A DNA stretch of 64,000 nt, from contig JASJZH010000004.1 of NCBI GenBank assembly GCA_037178975.1, positions 2,914,001-2,978,000 of the forward strand. The letters run 5' to 3'. Source of the DNA: Oscheius tipulae (taxonomy: Eukaryota; Nematoda; Chromadorea; Rhabditida; Rhabditidae). A program made the translations under genes and the position numbers. This document shows, piece after piece, positions 44,944 to 56,239 of the stretch. Each line of letters opens with the position of its first letter. The first letter of the stretch is position 1. The notes beneath the pieces were generated by a model. That model worked only from the letters and a program-made list of their open reading frames with translations. It did no database searches and was not told the origin of the DNA.

Positions 44944-47900
44944 AATAAAACATTTATTAGACAAAAATAGCTCGGAAAGGAGCAGAACAAATAAAATCAG
45001 AAAAAGACATGCAAACATGGATAAAAATTTAGAGATCTCGTCCGGTGAAGTCGCCAAACTCCCAGATGTTGAGACGTTTAGTACGAGCAGCCTGTTCGAC
45101 CTCGACGTATTCGTGCATCTGAAGAAAATCGTGAATAGAGAAGATGTTTGAATCATACCAAGGCCTGAAGGCGAGCCTCCTTCCGCTTGTCAGCTTGGGC
45201 GAATCCGTGAGCTATGAGACTCTTTCCAACATCCTCTTTGCCAGTGGCAGAGTCGACAAAAAGCTGAAATCGGAAGTAACCAAAGGGGCGAGAGATCATA
45301 CCTGAACATGGTCAACAGAGGAAGCCTTGAACTCCAAGTTGATCTCAGCATTGGGATAACCAAAGATGATTTTCTCGAAGGCCTCGTAACATTGTAGCGC
45401 GTAATCTTTGTCATTGGGAATGAGGACCAGGGCGAGGGCGTATTCACGAGCAGCAGGAGAGCATTTGGCGAACTCGGGAGGTATAGCAGCACAGCTGGTT
45501 GAGTCGACAGTTTCTCTCTGAATGTTTTTTTTGGAACCAAATCAAATAATTGGATTACATTTCCGTAGTCGATGAAGAAGACGTCAGTCTTGGGACCACG
45601 AACGGTTTCTACACGGGCGCGGTACCAAAGGCCATCCTGGGAGAACAGAGCCAGACAGATGTCGCCTCGTTTCGGCTGATAGGCACCTGACATCGGAGGA
45701 TGGTTCTTGACGTAATTGCGCATGTCTTCAGTCATCTGCTCCAGTTTGCTGCCCTCCTCGACTAGTTGAGCGTAGAAGCTTAGAGATCCCTCAACATTTC
45801 TCATGTAGGGTAAACAAGAGAAAACAAACCTTGATGGCTTCGGTGATGACAATCTTCTTGTGCTTGATCTTCCTCACACTGACTTCTTGCAGCTGCACTT
45901 CGTCCTCGCTCGGCAGTTCCTTGTGGTTGACCCACATGTTTCTCTTCGAATGTCTTGCTCGTTCTTCAGCCAACTCCATCAGTTTGTAGTGCTTCGTCCT
46001 TTCGGCAGAAGTATGGAGGGTAGCGAGACCTTGTTCCAGCAGCATTTCGGAAATGTTGCACAGAGAGCCTCCTTCTTCCTGGGCGAAAAACAGATAACCA
46101 ACGAAGTTGCCCATCTTGTCTACGCCGTCAACATCAATTTGAACTTCGCGTTGCATAAGCATTCGACGAGTGAACGCGGCAGCTTCGTGGCAGAAGGGCT
46201 CGTCAGCAGTCTTGGAGCCCTTGGGGGCGCTACGAGGACAGACAATTCCAGCGAAGATGAAGTTGATGATAGCAGTCGACTTCGGAATAAACAGCTTCAC
46301 ACGAGATCCACTCGTGACGAATTCGACGACTGCTTCCAGCCTGAATTTAAACTATTGCAACATTTTTTGAAGAGAAAGAACCTTGATCCATCGCTCTTCT
46401 GGAGGAGAGGAAGGAATTGCTTGCTGCGAGCCTGATCGTTCTGTACTTCTTGGACACGCATTACGTCTTTTTTGTCATTTTCAGCAAACAGTCCCTTCTT
46501 GTTTTTCTCAGCAGCAGTCTCGGCAGAGAGGAGCAGATCGTACTCGCAAGAGCGGCTCTCGTCATCAGCACGATAACGAACGACTTTACTCAATCCTCTG
46601 GCCACCAAAGCTTCGGCAATGTTAACATCTCCGACCTTGACAGTACAGCAAGTCTTCTCAGGGTACGAGTCGGTCTTTGGCTGGACGTAATCGACAGTGA
46701 CTGTGACAAGCTTGCCGACGAGGCGTTTGCGTAGGAACTCTCGGGCACGGAACATGTGTGGAATATCGTACAGAGGGCGATACTGGCGTCCAACGGCTGG
46801 CTTCTCGTCCTTGGAATTCTCTCTGAACTTGATTTGTTTCGAGTAAACAAACTGGTTTACCTCGGCATTCTGACAGACGCCAGGTAAATCTTCGTCTCGG
46901 TGCCATCGTCCTTCTCGACCATGAGCGAATCGTTCATGCAGACCTCCATGACTTTGGCTTTGTATGTTTCTCGGTTGGCAGCCGAAGGAATTTGATAGTC
47001 GCGCCAGAGACGCAGCTTCTTCTCTTTGGCCTGTTTCTCGGCTGCCCTCATCTTCTCGGAACCCTCGGTACACAGACCGATGCTCCAGTCGACGCACTTG
47101 GCGAATCCCTCACGTAGAAGAGCTTCGGCAATGTTGCCTCTCGGATGGAAGACAGAGCCGACAAAGTTCTGATTCACTGTCGATTCCAGAACCACCTAAA
47201 TTTTCGAATTTATTTGGTGTAAGAGAAAGATCAAACCTGTACTTCTTGCTGGAGAATCCTGGTCTCAACAAAATGCTTCGCCTCGTCTCCGAATGGCTCT
47301 CCGGGACGATCGTCACGGCTGGTATTTGGAGCCCGGACTCCGGACAGCTGGAGCGTAATGTATTCGAAATTGGGAAGGAGTAGAATCCGGAGAGTGCTTC
47401 CGTCTCGTACCTGAATTTGTGTTGAAGACAAGCAATTCTGAAAATAGTACCATTTCCACAATAGCATCGATTGGCTTCTGCGTGTGTTTATCCACAAATT
47501 CGCGAAGATCCTTTGTGACAGTTTTGATCTCGCGGACTCCTTTTGTATTGTCGGCCCACTTTCCGGTCTTGGCAGTCTTCGCCTGGTCTTGCAGTTCGGT
47601 CAGCTTCATGAAGTATGGGCTAAATGGGGTCGAGAAACGGACTCAAAAGAACAAACTCGTTTCTTCCAGGCTTCACTTCCAGCCAACCGGCCGCAACTGC
47701 AGATTCGGTCACGTTCTCGGCGTTATCGGGGTCTGAAATTCTGCTTGAGCACCAAATTCTGCAAAACCGACTGGTTCCTCCAAGATAAATGCGTCCAGCC
47801 TCGCGACTTCCAGCCATGTAGTCCCTCACAAAGTTGACACTCTGGCCAAGCAGCTTCTTTCGAAGATATTCGCGGGCCTCCCAGGCGAACGGCTCTTCGG

Positions 47901-48040
47901 CAGTCGTTGGAGAATCACCGGTCGGTCTACGTCCAAGGCGAGGAGCCAGAACTCCGCTCAAATAAACGGTGCTCTCTGGAGGCGGGCCATTCGAAGCAGC
48001 TCCTTGGATAACAACGCAATCTCCCGAGATTATCTGAAAC
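44944..48040 (-). repeat. Inverted arm of the Tudor-SN palindrome
   Basis: Reverse complement of the + gene: 46008-48040 equals 35773-37805 (both 2033 bp), and 44944-46008 equals about 40263-41328, including the 3' UTR up to the AATAAA. The only differences I see are one base in an intronic A-run near 40740 and the missing base near 39975 of the + copy. Exon 1 and its intron are outside the repeat. Confidence 0.93.
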
Positions 48041-48121
48041 GTTTTCTGCAAGAAGATGTAAGCATCCAACCTGCTTGACAGTACCGCGGAGTCGGCCAGT
48101 TGAGCTATTGGAATCAGCCAT
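45029..48121 (-). CDS. Tudor-SN (SND1-like), intact copy
   Basis: Complete gene of about 900 residues, the usual family length: four SN domains (AWEAREYLRKKLLGQSV; VVLESTVNQNFVGSV; MFRAREFLRKRLVGK; VKLFIPKSTAIINFI) then the Tudor domain (RGDICLALFSQDGLWYRARV, VFFIDYGN) and partial SN5 ending FTGRDL. Tudor-SN works in RNA interference, splicing and stress granules. Exon 1 (MADSNSSTGRLRGTVKQ) differs from the + copy's, and an ATTTTTCAG acceptor lies just upstream of the ATG. It interrupts the minus-strand gene run between UXT and DNAJC17. Confidence 0.93.
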
Positions 48122-48472
48122 CAATTTTTGCGTTTTTCACACCTGAAAAATGTTGGTGAACGAGCACATGCCAGATTCAACAAGGAGCAACTGAGAAACA
48201 AACGTACAACAGACGACGCAAATCCAAATTTACGGTGGGCAAAATTCGTCTTCAAACCTTCAGATCTTATCGTTTCAAGACCCGCATGCGCGAATTTTCA
48301 AATCGAATAAAATGCACAAAAAGTGCAAGCCTGGGAGTGTTCACCGTTTTCTTGTATCCAGATGAGGATTTTCTGGATCTCATCTCTGCTAGGACGTTTG
48401 TTTCGACTAGTGTTACCAGTGCCGTACTCTTATCGACATTGCAAAAGCATATCTTTATTAACCATTTAACAA
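48122..48472. other. 351-nt gap between UXT and Tudor-SN
   Basis: Intercistronic or promoter sequence. It contains the pyrimidine-AG acceptor close to the Tudor-SN start; nothing else is recognisable. Confidence 0.5.
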
Positions 48473-49008
48473 TCATTTCTGAATGGCGTAAAGATCTTCA
48501 AGTGAGGAGAGTATGAGATCCATATGGGCACGAATGTGTGCTACGGTTTCGTTGCAATGTTCAGCTTTTTGTGTCAGTACCTAAAACAGAAACGTTTGAT
48601 GGGGGCAGAAATGGTCAAACCGTGACTTTAGCCTTCACAAACTGTGCAGCACGATCCAAAGGTAGTTCAACGAATAGATCATCCAACATTTTTACGATTA
48701 TTTTAGAGCAGTCGCTGCTGAAATTAATAAATTTTTTCTAATTTGTAGGAAACGATACATTTCTGCGTTGACCATTACATGCTGTCCCAAATTTATCAAT
48801 GTATTCAAGCTGGGCTGAGTTGATTTCTGAAAACGGCATGTGGAGTATAGCTAGTAAAATTCAGTACCTGGATTTTCTGAATAGCGAGAAGCAGATACTC
48901 GTATTCCCGACACTCATCTAGAATATCTTCTCGGAATTGAACAGCCTTCAGGTAGTCCGGTCGCAAACTATCGTTTAGAAACTTTTCAAACTCTTGTGCC
49001 TTCTCCAT
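48473..49008 (-). CDS. UXT prefoldin-like protein
   Basis: Four exons. MEKAQEFEKFLNDSLRPDYL and VQFREDILDECREYEYLLLA match the UXT N-terminal helix; NTLINLGQHVMVNAEISDCS and KMLDDLFVELPLDRAAQF match its beta hairpin region; the last exon is the second coil helix (HIRAHMDLILSSLEDL). UXT is an alpha-type prefoldin in the URI/R2TP complex and a transcription cofactor. About 150 residues, the normal length. Confidence 0.85.
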
Positions 49009-49229
49009 TCTTAACTTTCTAGCCTCTGGAAGCCGGTGAAATGAGCAACAACATTGAAATAAGAGTCGATAAATAGTATGACAAGACCACAGTAATCTTC
49101 AACTTTCTCAACTTTTCAACATTTTTATACAACAATAAAAATGTTCAATGTACACCCGAGCTTTTGACTTGGTTTTACCCGCTGTTTGAAACATACGCAA
49201 TCTACACGATTCTAGAAAAAAAACCTAGT

Positions 49230-51244
49230 TTAGTCAGCTATGTGATCTGGCCGAAGGAACATGGAGAGAACTAATGAGTACGAGTCGATGACTTGTTCGA
49301 TCTGCTGTCGGCTCTGTAAATATGTGTCAAAGAACTCTAGAATAGATTTACCTGATGAAGTCTGTACATGATATCCTCCACGTGGTGTTTCCCATGTAAA
49401 AACGGAATCATTTGCAGGAAAATAGCAAGTATGTCTCTGGCCTGGATAAATGTTTCGAAAGTAATGCTAGGGCAGTACCGAGTCGTAATCGGTCTCTCGA
49501 CTGATTTGCACCGTCGTATTTAGGACAATTTCTTGAATTTCCTCGTCAAGTTGCTCGAAGTGGTCTTCCATCCGTGTCAGGGCTTTCGAATCGATGATCA
49601 TCCTCTGAGCGTCTTTTAACAGTTTGTTTCGCTTAGAATGTTCTCGTTCCATTTTCGGCGAAGGAGGCAGCTCGGTCTCCGAGAGCGGAGAAATGATGTA
49701 AATAAACTTGTGAAGCTGAAAACAGGTTTGAGTCTGAAAAAAAAATACAATTCTAACCTGCATAATGAGCTGATGCCGAAGAAGAAACACGACTACCCGA
49801 GCCGGTGCATGTTGCTCGAAGAGCAGCTTCTAGAAATGAACCGAGAATTAAATAACATGAGAAAACCAACGTTTTTTTGGATAAAAGTTTCGAGCTTGGC
49901 CGGCGGATTGAAATGTGCTAAAGCGGCTGCCAGATGGACATCCGAGGTAAATTGACGACTGAACCGTTTAATGAGTCTGAAAGAGGAAGAGTTCCACAAA
50001 AAATACTGTTCCTACTTGCTGAGAGGCTTCGGTCGTGTGGCCGAAGTGTAGACATTTTGAGCAGCCAGTGGATAGATCACGATGCATCTGGCCCACAAGA
50101 GCAGATGTTCCACGATTTGAAAAATCTGGAATATTTTTCAATATATGTATAAAATAAACAAACTTTGAGCATGGGAATACCACTAAGATATTGCAGCTCG
50201 GTCAGAGATAACTCCGGCGAACAGTAGGAGAGCAGTTCGTGAACATGTGGATTTCCGTCGGGAGTCGGCCAAATATCCTCGAGAAGAAGAACCCCGTGAT
50301 ATGGACGCATGTTTTTGATGATCTCCATGACTTCTGAATGGTTCTTAGGAGCCAGATGATTGTGAATAAGAGCTTTCGGCTGGACACAGATCCCGACTTC
50401 GATGAAATCGTCCACAAAGCACTAAACACGTGTCTCTGATTAGAATAAAGGATATAAACCTGGACAACTCCGGTACGATGAGCATCTTCGTATATCTTGA
50501 CGAGCATAGCTGCCAGTTTGCTTTTTTGAAGCACCTGTAAATGGGAAAACATCGCGGAAATGGAGCAAACCTCATTGTAAGGATGGTCTTTTCTATCCTC
50601 GGGCAACTGTTCGTCCCAATGGTCCAATTCCTTTCTCATAATCGACTCCTGTGTCTCGAAATAGTTGGTGATAGTCTGCATTTCGCAGATGGCCAACGCC
50701 AGTTTCGACGATAACTTCTGAAAAAAATGTTTAGAACATTTTTCGAGTAAAAAAAACTTGGAAGGCTTCGACAATGTGATAATCTACGTTTGCTGGGAGA
50801 ACGAACACTATGCTGAATGTCATGGACAAGGTTTCTCCTTCTTTTAAGAAGGACAGCTTTTTGGGAAAGCCCGCGAATCGGATATTGTCGACTTTCATTT
50901 CGAAGGGCTGATTACAGGAGGTGTCCTTGACACAGAGCATTTCGGCCAGCATTGATGTCGTTAAATTGAACTCGGTTTGGAGTTTTCCCACGCTATCCAC
51001 TGGAAGCGGTCTAAACTGGAAGCTATCATTGAAAAAAAAGAGTAAGTTACGCGTAAGTCAGGAGGATGGGTTTCTTGCTCAGCATCTTTTCCTTCTGATT
51101 GGTTACGACGAGTTTCTCCGGAAGACGGAACGGGTGCATGAAGTAGAGCTTCTCTCCACTTGTACCATGGGCTACCAACATGACAGCTATTGGTACACCC
51201 GTGAAGAAGTCCTCGTACTCGTTCCAACACGTGTCTATGCTCAT
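49230..51244 (-). CDS. NPRL3, GATOR1 subunit
   Basis: Starts MSIDTCWNEYEDFFTG, then VAHGTSGEKLYFMHPF and the marker EMKVDNIRFAGFPKKL, which matches the KIDNVRFVGHP of NPRL3. Later MRPYHGVLLLEDIWPT, IFQIVEHLLLWARCIVIYPL and LIKRFSRQFTSD also fit, and the C-terminus has LHGKHHVEDIMYRL, like HYFRGRHHLEEIMY. GATOR1 is the GAP that turns off Rag GTPases and mTORC1 when amino acids are low. The first intron is either 28 nt (GT-AG) or 37 nt (GC-AG); both keep the frame. Stop at 49230-49232. Confidence 0.88.
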
Positions 51245-51383
51245 CTCAAGGACTTTTGACACTATTTGCTGAGAGAAAATCAAAGATACTTTGATGGACA
51301 GACCAATAATACCAGACCATTTCGTAAGACTGAGTTTATTGGGTATCCAGGAGTAAACAGGTGCATGTACAAATGAGATCTAG

Positions 51384-52352
51384 TTAGTCAAGCTCGTCAG
51401 TCGATGAGTAGTCGTCTTCGTCCATAACCGTGTTCAGGGTCAGACTGATTCGATGACTGAATTCAGATTGAATTGTGGACAAAAAGAGACTGGTACCTCT
51501 TCAAGAAGGCCTTCAGTTTAGCAACAGACGCGTCCTGTCCGATTTCGTTAGTGATATTGACGAAATTTCCAGCCAAATGTCCGTTGTTTAAATAGAATTG
51601 GAGAGTAGGCACGCCACCGTTCTTCTAAAGATGCATGGTCTTCCTGAGAAAAAAAAACTCGCATAACGGTCGGACATTCCCAAAACGTCACAGGTAGCTC
51701 GAGCAAACTTCACTTGAGGGTATTCAGATGCCAAGATCTGCAGAATTCTAGATAACAAAAAAGCTTCGAAGGTACCTTGCAAAGGTTTGTGATTTTGTTA
51801 CAATTTTCGCAATTCGGTTCATAGATGAGTACGGTTATGAGACCTGGTCCGCTTGACTCGGTTAAGCTCAAAAACTGCGCCTAAAAAAGTTCTTTTATGC
51901 GGGAAAATTTAAACGAACCTTTGACTGAATCTCGATCATCCTCCCACTGGCTACTTTCTTCAATTCGGTTAGGCGTTTTCTTCTTAGCGATTCCAGAGAG
52001 TCTTCGTCCTCATCGGAGCTCTTTTGAGCCTGCTCGCGATCAGTCTTGTTCCCCTCGAACATTCCTCGTTTGGCTTGACGTAAAATTGCCTTATCTTTCG
52101 CTATTTTGTCTTGCGTCTGTTGATCTCGAAACCGTCTCCAATCGTCCATCACCCCTTTTGGTCCCGTATTCGATCCGGCGCCGAGCTGTTTCATGACGTT
52201 TGCCTTAATTGATTCAGTGCTTCGAAAAGATAAAGTAAAACCTGATGTTCATCCTCGTCGTTCACCACACGAAAACCGCCTTCTTCTTCTTCATCGGAAC
52301 TACTACAGTATCCAGCAGTTGGACCATCCAGAAGCTTCCTTTCCAGATTCAT
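51384..52352 (-). CDS. Phosducin-like protein (PhLP1/PDCL)
   Basis: Start directly after a TTCAG acceptor. The acidic N-terminus is followed by the family signature TGPKGVMDDWRRFR. A charged helix follows, then a thioredoxin-like domain (LITVLIYEPNCENCNKI, ILASEYPQVKFARATC, GGVPTLQFYLNNGHLAGNFV). The acidic tail is MDEDDYSSTDELD. PhLP1 works with the CCT chaperonin to fold G-beta-gamma. About 290 residues, as expected. Confidence 0.88.
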
Positions 52353-52483
52353 CTGAACATAGAGGAGCTGTTTTCAGCTTGTAAAACAATTAGGTATCTA
52401 CGAAGTGAACGTGCTTGAACGAAAAGAAAGAAAGGACTATAGGAATATGTATTAAAAAAAAGGGAACCCGTTTAAAATGGCAT

Positions 52484-54180
52484 TTATGGGGTAATATACT
52501 TGTCGAACTTCATCACTTTTTCTCGAATCTTCCCCTTCTGGTGTCCAGACTCTTGTTCCTCCTGGTCGATCATCTTCCACCGATCCCAGTTGATAAATGG
52601 GATTTTTCGCGACTCCAGAATGTTTTTGATTCCGTCATCTGAATTCCTTTCTGTTGAAAACAAAATCAGAACAAACTGCTAGTGTTCTTGGCTGACAAAT
52701 CTTTGACCATTTCTTCGGCCACCAAAGACGATTGCTGCTGTGTATCCACAATTACACCCTTCGGTCCATGAGCACACCAACCGACCGCGTAGACACTGGC
52801 TCCTTCGGTGCTTGGCATCTTCACTCGGCAGCTGTCGAGCATGTCAATCATTCCCTAAAAATCTGAATACAATTCAACATAGATATTCAAGACCTTTTCG
52901 TTTTTGGGAACTCCGTCAAGAACAATTGTCTCGTAGCCAATGCTATAAATAAGCAGTCCACATTCCAGTTCTTCAATCGAATTATTTGTCATGTTTAAAA
53001 CACGAAGGGAGCTGACTCGACCATTGGAATCTTTCACTATAGACTCTGGTACGCGGTTGAACAAGAATTGGCAAATCCTGTCGGCTGAAGACTCATGTAC
53101 GCCATCGAGTAAAACCTGAACTATTTCATCTAAGTAAAAAGAAATGGACTACCTTCATTAGTCGTGATTTTCTTCTTGGCATTCCGGGCAGCAAGGCGTT
53201 GATTTCGTCCAGTTGTTCCTTAGAAATTTTCGATATTGTTGACCAGTTCGGCACCTTGAACTGCTCTCGAAGCTCTTTTACTGTAAAAGAAATCTGAAGA
53301 GGATTTTTAGGAGACAAACTAGGCCTACATCTAGCGGTCCTCGTCTTCCTACAACTGAGATCTGTTTGACAGACGATTGTTCAAGAGCGTCGAGACAATT
53401 TCCAGGAATGTCTGTAGATCGCAAACCTTGATTTGTACCTGAAAACCTTTATGGTATTATCGGAAAGGAAACGAACCGTTGGATATGATTCTTGCGCAAT
53501 CGAGGGCTACATTCCCATTTCCGATTATAACAACATTGCTAGTATTGAGGTGTGGTGTCTGATATCAGTTTGTGCCAAGCTTACATAGAACTGACCGAAG
53601 AATTCGGAACTCCATTGTACCACGACACAAAGTCTGAGCCCGACAAAACATTTCCTGCATCGGATCCTGGAAACGCCTTTCTATGTACTTCCAAAAAAAA
53701 AGCTGTCGTACCTGGGATAAGTAATTTCCGTGGACGATGAGCTCCGTACGCTAAGAGAATACCGTCATAAGAGCTAGTCAATTCTTTAAACGTCACATCG
53801 GACCCTATTCTGCTTGGATATCGTATTATTTGAAAAGACATACCTAACATTACAGAAAAGTGACAGACGCTCACGGTTTGTCTCAAACATTTTGTCGAAT
53901 CCGTGGATACAATTCTTCACCTGAATCGGCACCAATATAAAGTACAGAAACAGAGACAAACCTCTTGGTGATCGGGAGCAACTCCATATCGAACTAAGCC
54001 GAAAGGGACCGGCGCGGCATCAAAAACGTCGACTGTGACATCGGTACGGCGGAGGAGAGATCCACATGTGAACATTCCTGCTGGTCCGCTGCCAACAATT
54101 GCTATTCGAGGACGACTTGATGCAGAAAACGCTCGGCACGGCTTTATAAGCGAAAGGAAACGGGAAGAAGACCATCTCAT
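52484..54180 (-). CDS. Ferredoxin/adrenodoxin reductase (FDXR), mitochondrial
   Basis: The N-terminus is basic and Ser-rich ([20 protein letters not shown]), a likely mitochondrial presequence. Next is the FAD-binding motif [13 protein letters not shown], then [15 protein letters not shown], the NADPH-site motif [12 protein letters not shown], the [10 protein letters not shown]-type segment, and [14 protein letters not shown]. The enzyme passes electrons from NADPH to ferredoxin for Fe-S cluster and steroid chemistry. The C-terminus ([14 protein letters not shown]) fits the family. The ATG follows a CCACAG acceptor. Confidence 0.9.
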
Positions 54181-54303
54181 CTGTGGTATACGTTATAGCC
54201 CTCAGTCTATGAAAACAAATGATCTACCGAAAAAACGGAGTTCGGAAAATGGAAACAAGATATACAAAATTTTATACCCCAATAATCACCCATATGAAAT
54301 ATG

Positions 54304-54829
54304 TTAGCCGATTCTGGACGCTCGATTGGGGAAGAAGGTGATGTGAACTGCAGAGATCGGTCGGTTCCTCTGGCCCATTTCACACTCATCACTCATTGGA
54401 AACAAATCGTCAGTAACCTATAAACTACTGGAACTTTAGAAAATTCAACACATACTTTGACTGTGGAAGTGGTTATATGGAACTGCATTGATCCCAAAAA
54501 ATGTTTTTGAACTTCAAGTGCGAGGACGAGAGCGCGACTGAGAGAACTTCCCAATCCGTGAATTTTGACCTGAAGAGAAAAATTGAACAGGAAAAACACT
54601 ACCAACCTCATCGGAGTCATTTTCTAGATACTTTATCACCTTCTTTGCTTGGGACTGAACATGAGTTTTTCTGAAAAGAAACAGTAGAGAACAAATATAG
54701 AAAGACCTACTTTGTTACGTAAAAAATATTTTTCTTTGATAGGTTGTTTGACTGTGGCTTGGGAGGACGGCGTTTTCTAATTTCGTAGTTTTCTGGCTTG
54801 ATACGGCTGTGAGGTTCGGTGGTCTTCAT
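54304..54829 (-). CDS. POP7 / Rpp20, RNase P and MRP subunit
   Basis: Alba-type protein: YEIRKRRPPKPQSN, then NIFYVTKKTHVQSQAKKVI, the core KIHGLGSSLSRALVLALEV, and FHITTSTVKVTDDLF. The order and residues match human POP7 (HGLGLAINRAINIALQL, NTSTVELVDEL). It acts with Rpp25 in tRNA and rRNA processing. Four exons, complete. Its ATG comes one base after the stop codon of TMEM167, with no acceptor between them. Confidence 0.9.
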
Positions 54830-54830
54830 T

Positions 54831-55087
54831 TTATAGGAACAGAACGACAAATGCCATGCAGAAACAACCGAGCGATACCCAAGGACTCAGACGTTCTCCG
54901 ATACGAGCGAGCTTCCAGAACACTCCAAGAAAGCTAAAAATAGTCAGATATTAATCGACTTGGTAGATACATACCCCGTCTTGTTGCGATCGATGATCTT
55001 AGGAGCAAATGCGCGAATATAGGCACAGGTGCAGATGAGAAGAAGGATAACGGAGATGAGACTTTGGAAGTTGAAAAGAGCCGACAG
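54831..55087 (-). CDS. TMEM167 / Kish, small Golgi membrane protein
   Basis: Two exons encode [20 protein letters not shown]...IDRNKTG and [20 protein letters not shown] plus a last hydrophobic helix, an unmistakable match to Kish-A (about 72 residues) needed for secretory traffic. The start is unresolved: the position of the initiator Met reads CTG (55085-55087), with an in-frame TAA a few codons upstream. Either CTG initiates, or a tiny 5' exon joins at the CAG just upstream. Confidence 0.85.
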
Positions 55088-55480
55088 TTTTGCTGCTTAT
55101 TCCCTCGTTTCGAAGGGTCTAGAACAACATTAAGAATTCGAACTTGAGAAGAAAAAGAAAACGAAAAGCTTCAAAAGAAATGATTGTTTGCAGCATGAAA
55201 AAGTCTAAAAAATTTTGCCGTTTCCCTCCTTTTTTCTCCGACGCAAATTTGCGTACCGGACTGGGTCCTGTCACGAATTACCGTAACCTGCAGGCCTCGA
55301 CCGCTTGAAACTGCAAATCCCAAAAATTGATTCCTTTGTCGTGCACTTTCTTGTGGCGTTTCTCCGTGTTTTTTTGTGCTAAATCAGTATGTCTCGTTTT
55401 CAGTTGCCGTTGATACAATACTTTCTTTGTATTTTTATCATCTCCATCTCTCTTCTTATCAGTGTGTTTTCAGGTATAAA

Positions 55481-56109
55481 ATGAGGTACGTTTCAGCATA
55501 CCTTCTCGCTGTTCTCGGTGGAAATGCCTCTCCTAAGGTAAGCCTTTTAAACAACGAACGTTTGCACGAAAAGCTCATTCAAAAGCACTGATTTTTGCGT
55601 CGTCTAGCAATGTCAGCCGTCAACTTGAGCAAGATCAAAGTAGATACTTTTGGGTGAGGTGGTGATTGACTTCAACGCTGCCTCAATAAGATCTAGACAA
55701 TTAGAAACCTGTTTTCAATGAAAAATCTTATTTTTAGTTGTAGGTCGATGATCTGAAGAATATCCTCGGAGCCGTCGGAGTCGACACCGATGTCGAAACC
55801 GCTAAGCTTGTCGTCAGCCGTCTTCAAGGCAAAACGATCGAGGAGCTGATCGCCGAAGGTGCTTCCGGACTCGTGTCGGTTCGTTGACTCTATTGCAAGC
55901 GGCTCAATAAAGTTCTCTTCTAGGTCAGCGGAGGAGCTGCTCCCGCTGCATCTGCTGCTCCAGTTGCCGCCGCCGCTGCTGCCCCCGCTGAAGAGAAGGG
56001 AGGAAAGAAAAAGGAGGAGCCCAAAGAAGAGAGTGATGATGATATGGGTATGTCGTTACTGTAGTTTCCAAAATAGTTCTATTTTTCAGGTTTCGGACTC
56101 TTCGACTAA
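55481..56109 (+). CDS. 60S acidic ribosomal protein P2
   Basis: MRYVSAYLLAVLGGNASPK begins the family helix domain. It continues with LVVSRLQGKTIEELIAEG, an Ala-rich hinge and the invariant C-terminus EESDDDMGFGLFD. It forms the stalk that recruits elongation factors. Four exons; the first intron is about 210 nt. Start follows a TTTTCAG acceptor and lies head to head with TMEM167, about 390 nt apart. Confidence 0.97.
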
Positions 56110-56239
56110 CTGCGTTTGTTATCAAACCGGATTGTTTAAATAATGGACTGATAAAATTGTTGATTGTGTATTTGAAAATATTGAATTCGTATCTTCGGTT
56201 ACTGGCTACGTTATGGTTTGCCACAAATCGCGGTCGTAG

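Noticed and set aside
55538-55745. snoRNA in the first RPLP2 intron
   Set aside because: Ribosomal-protein introns often host snoRNAs, but clear C/D boxes (TGATGA with CTGA) or a convincing H/ACA fold are not visible.
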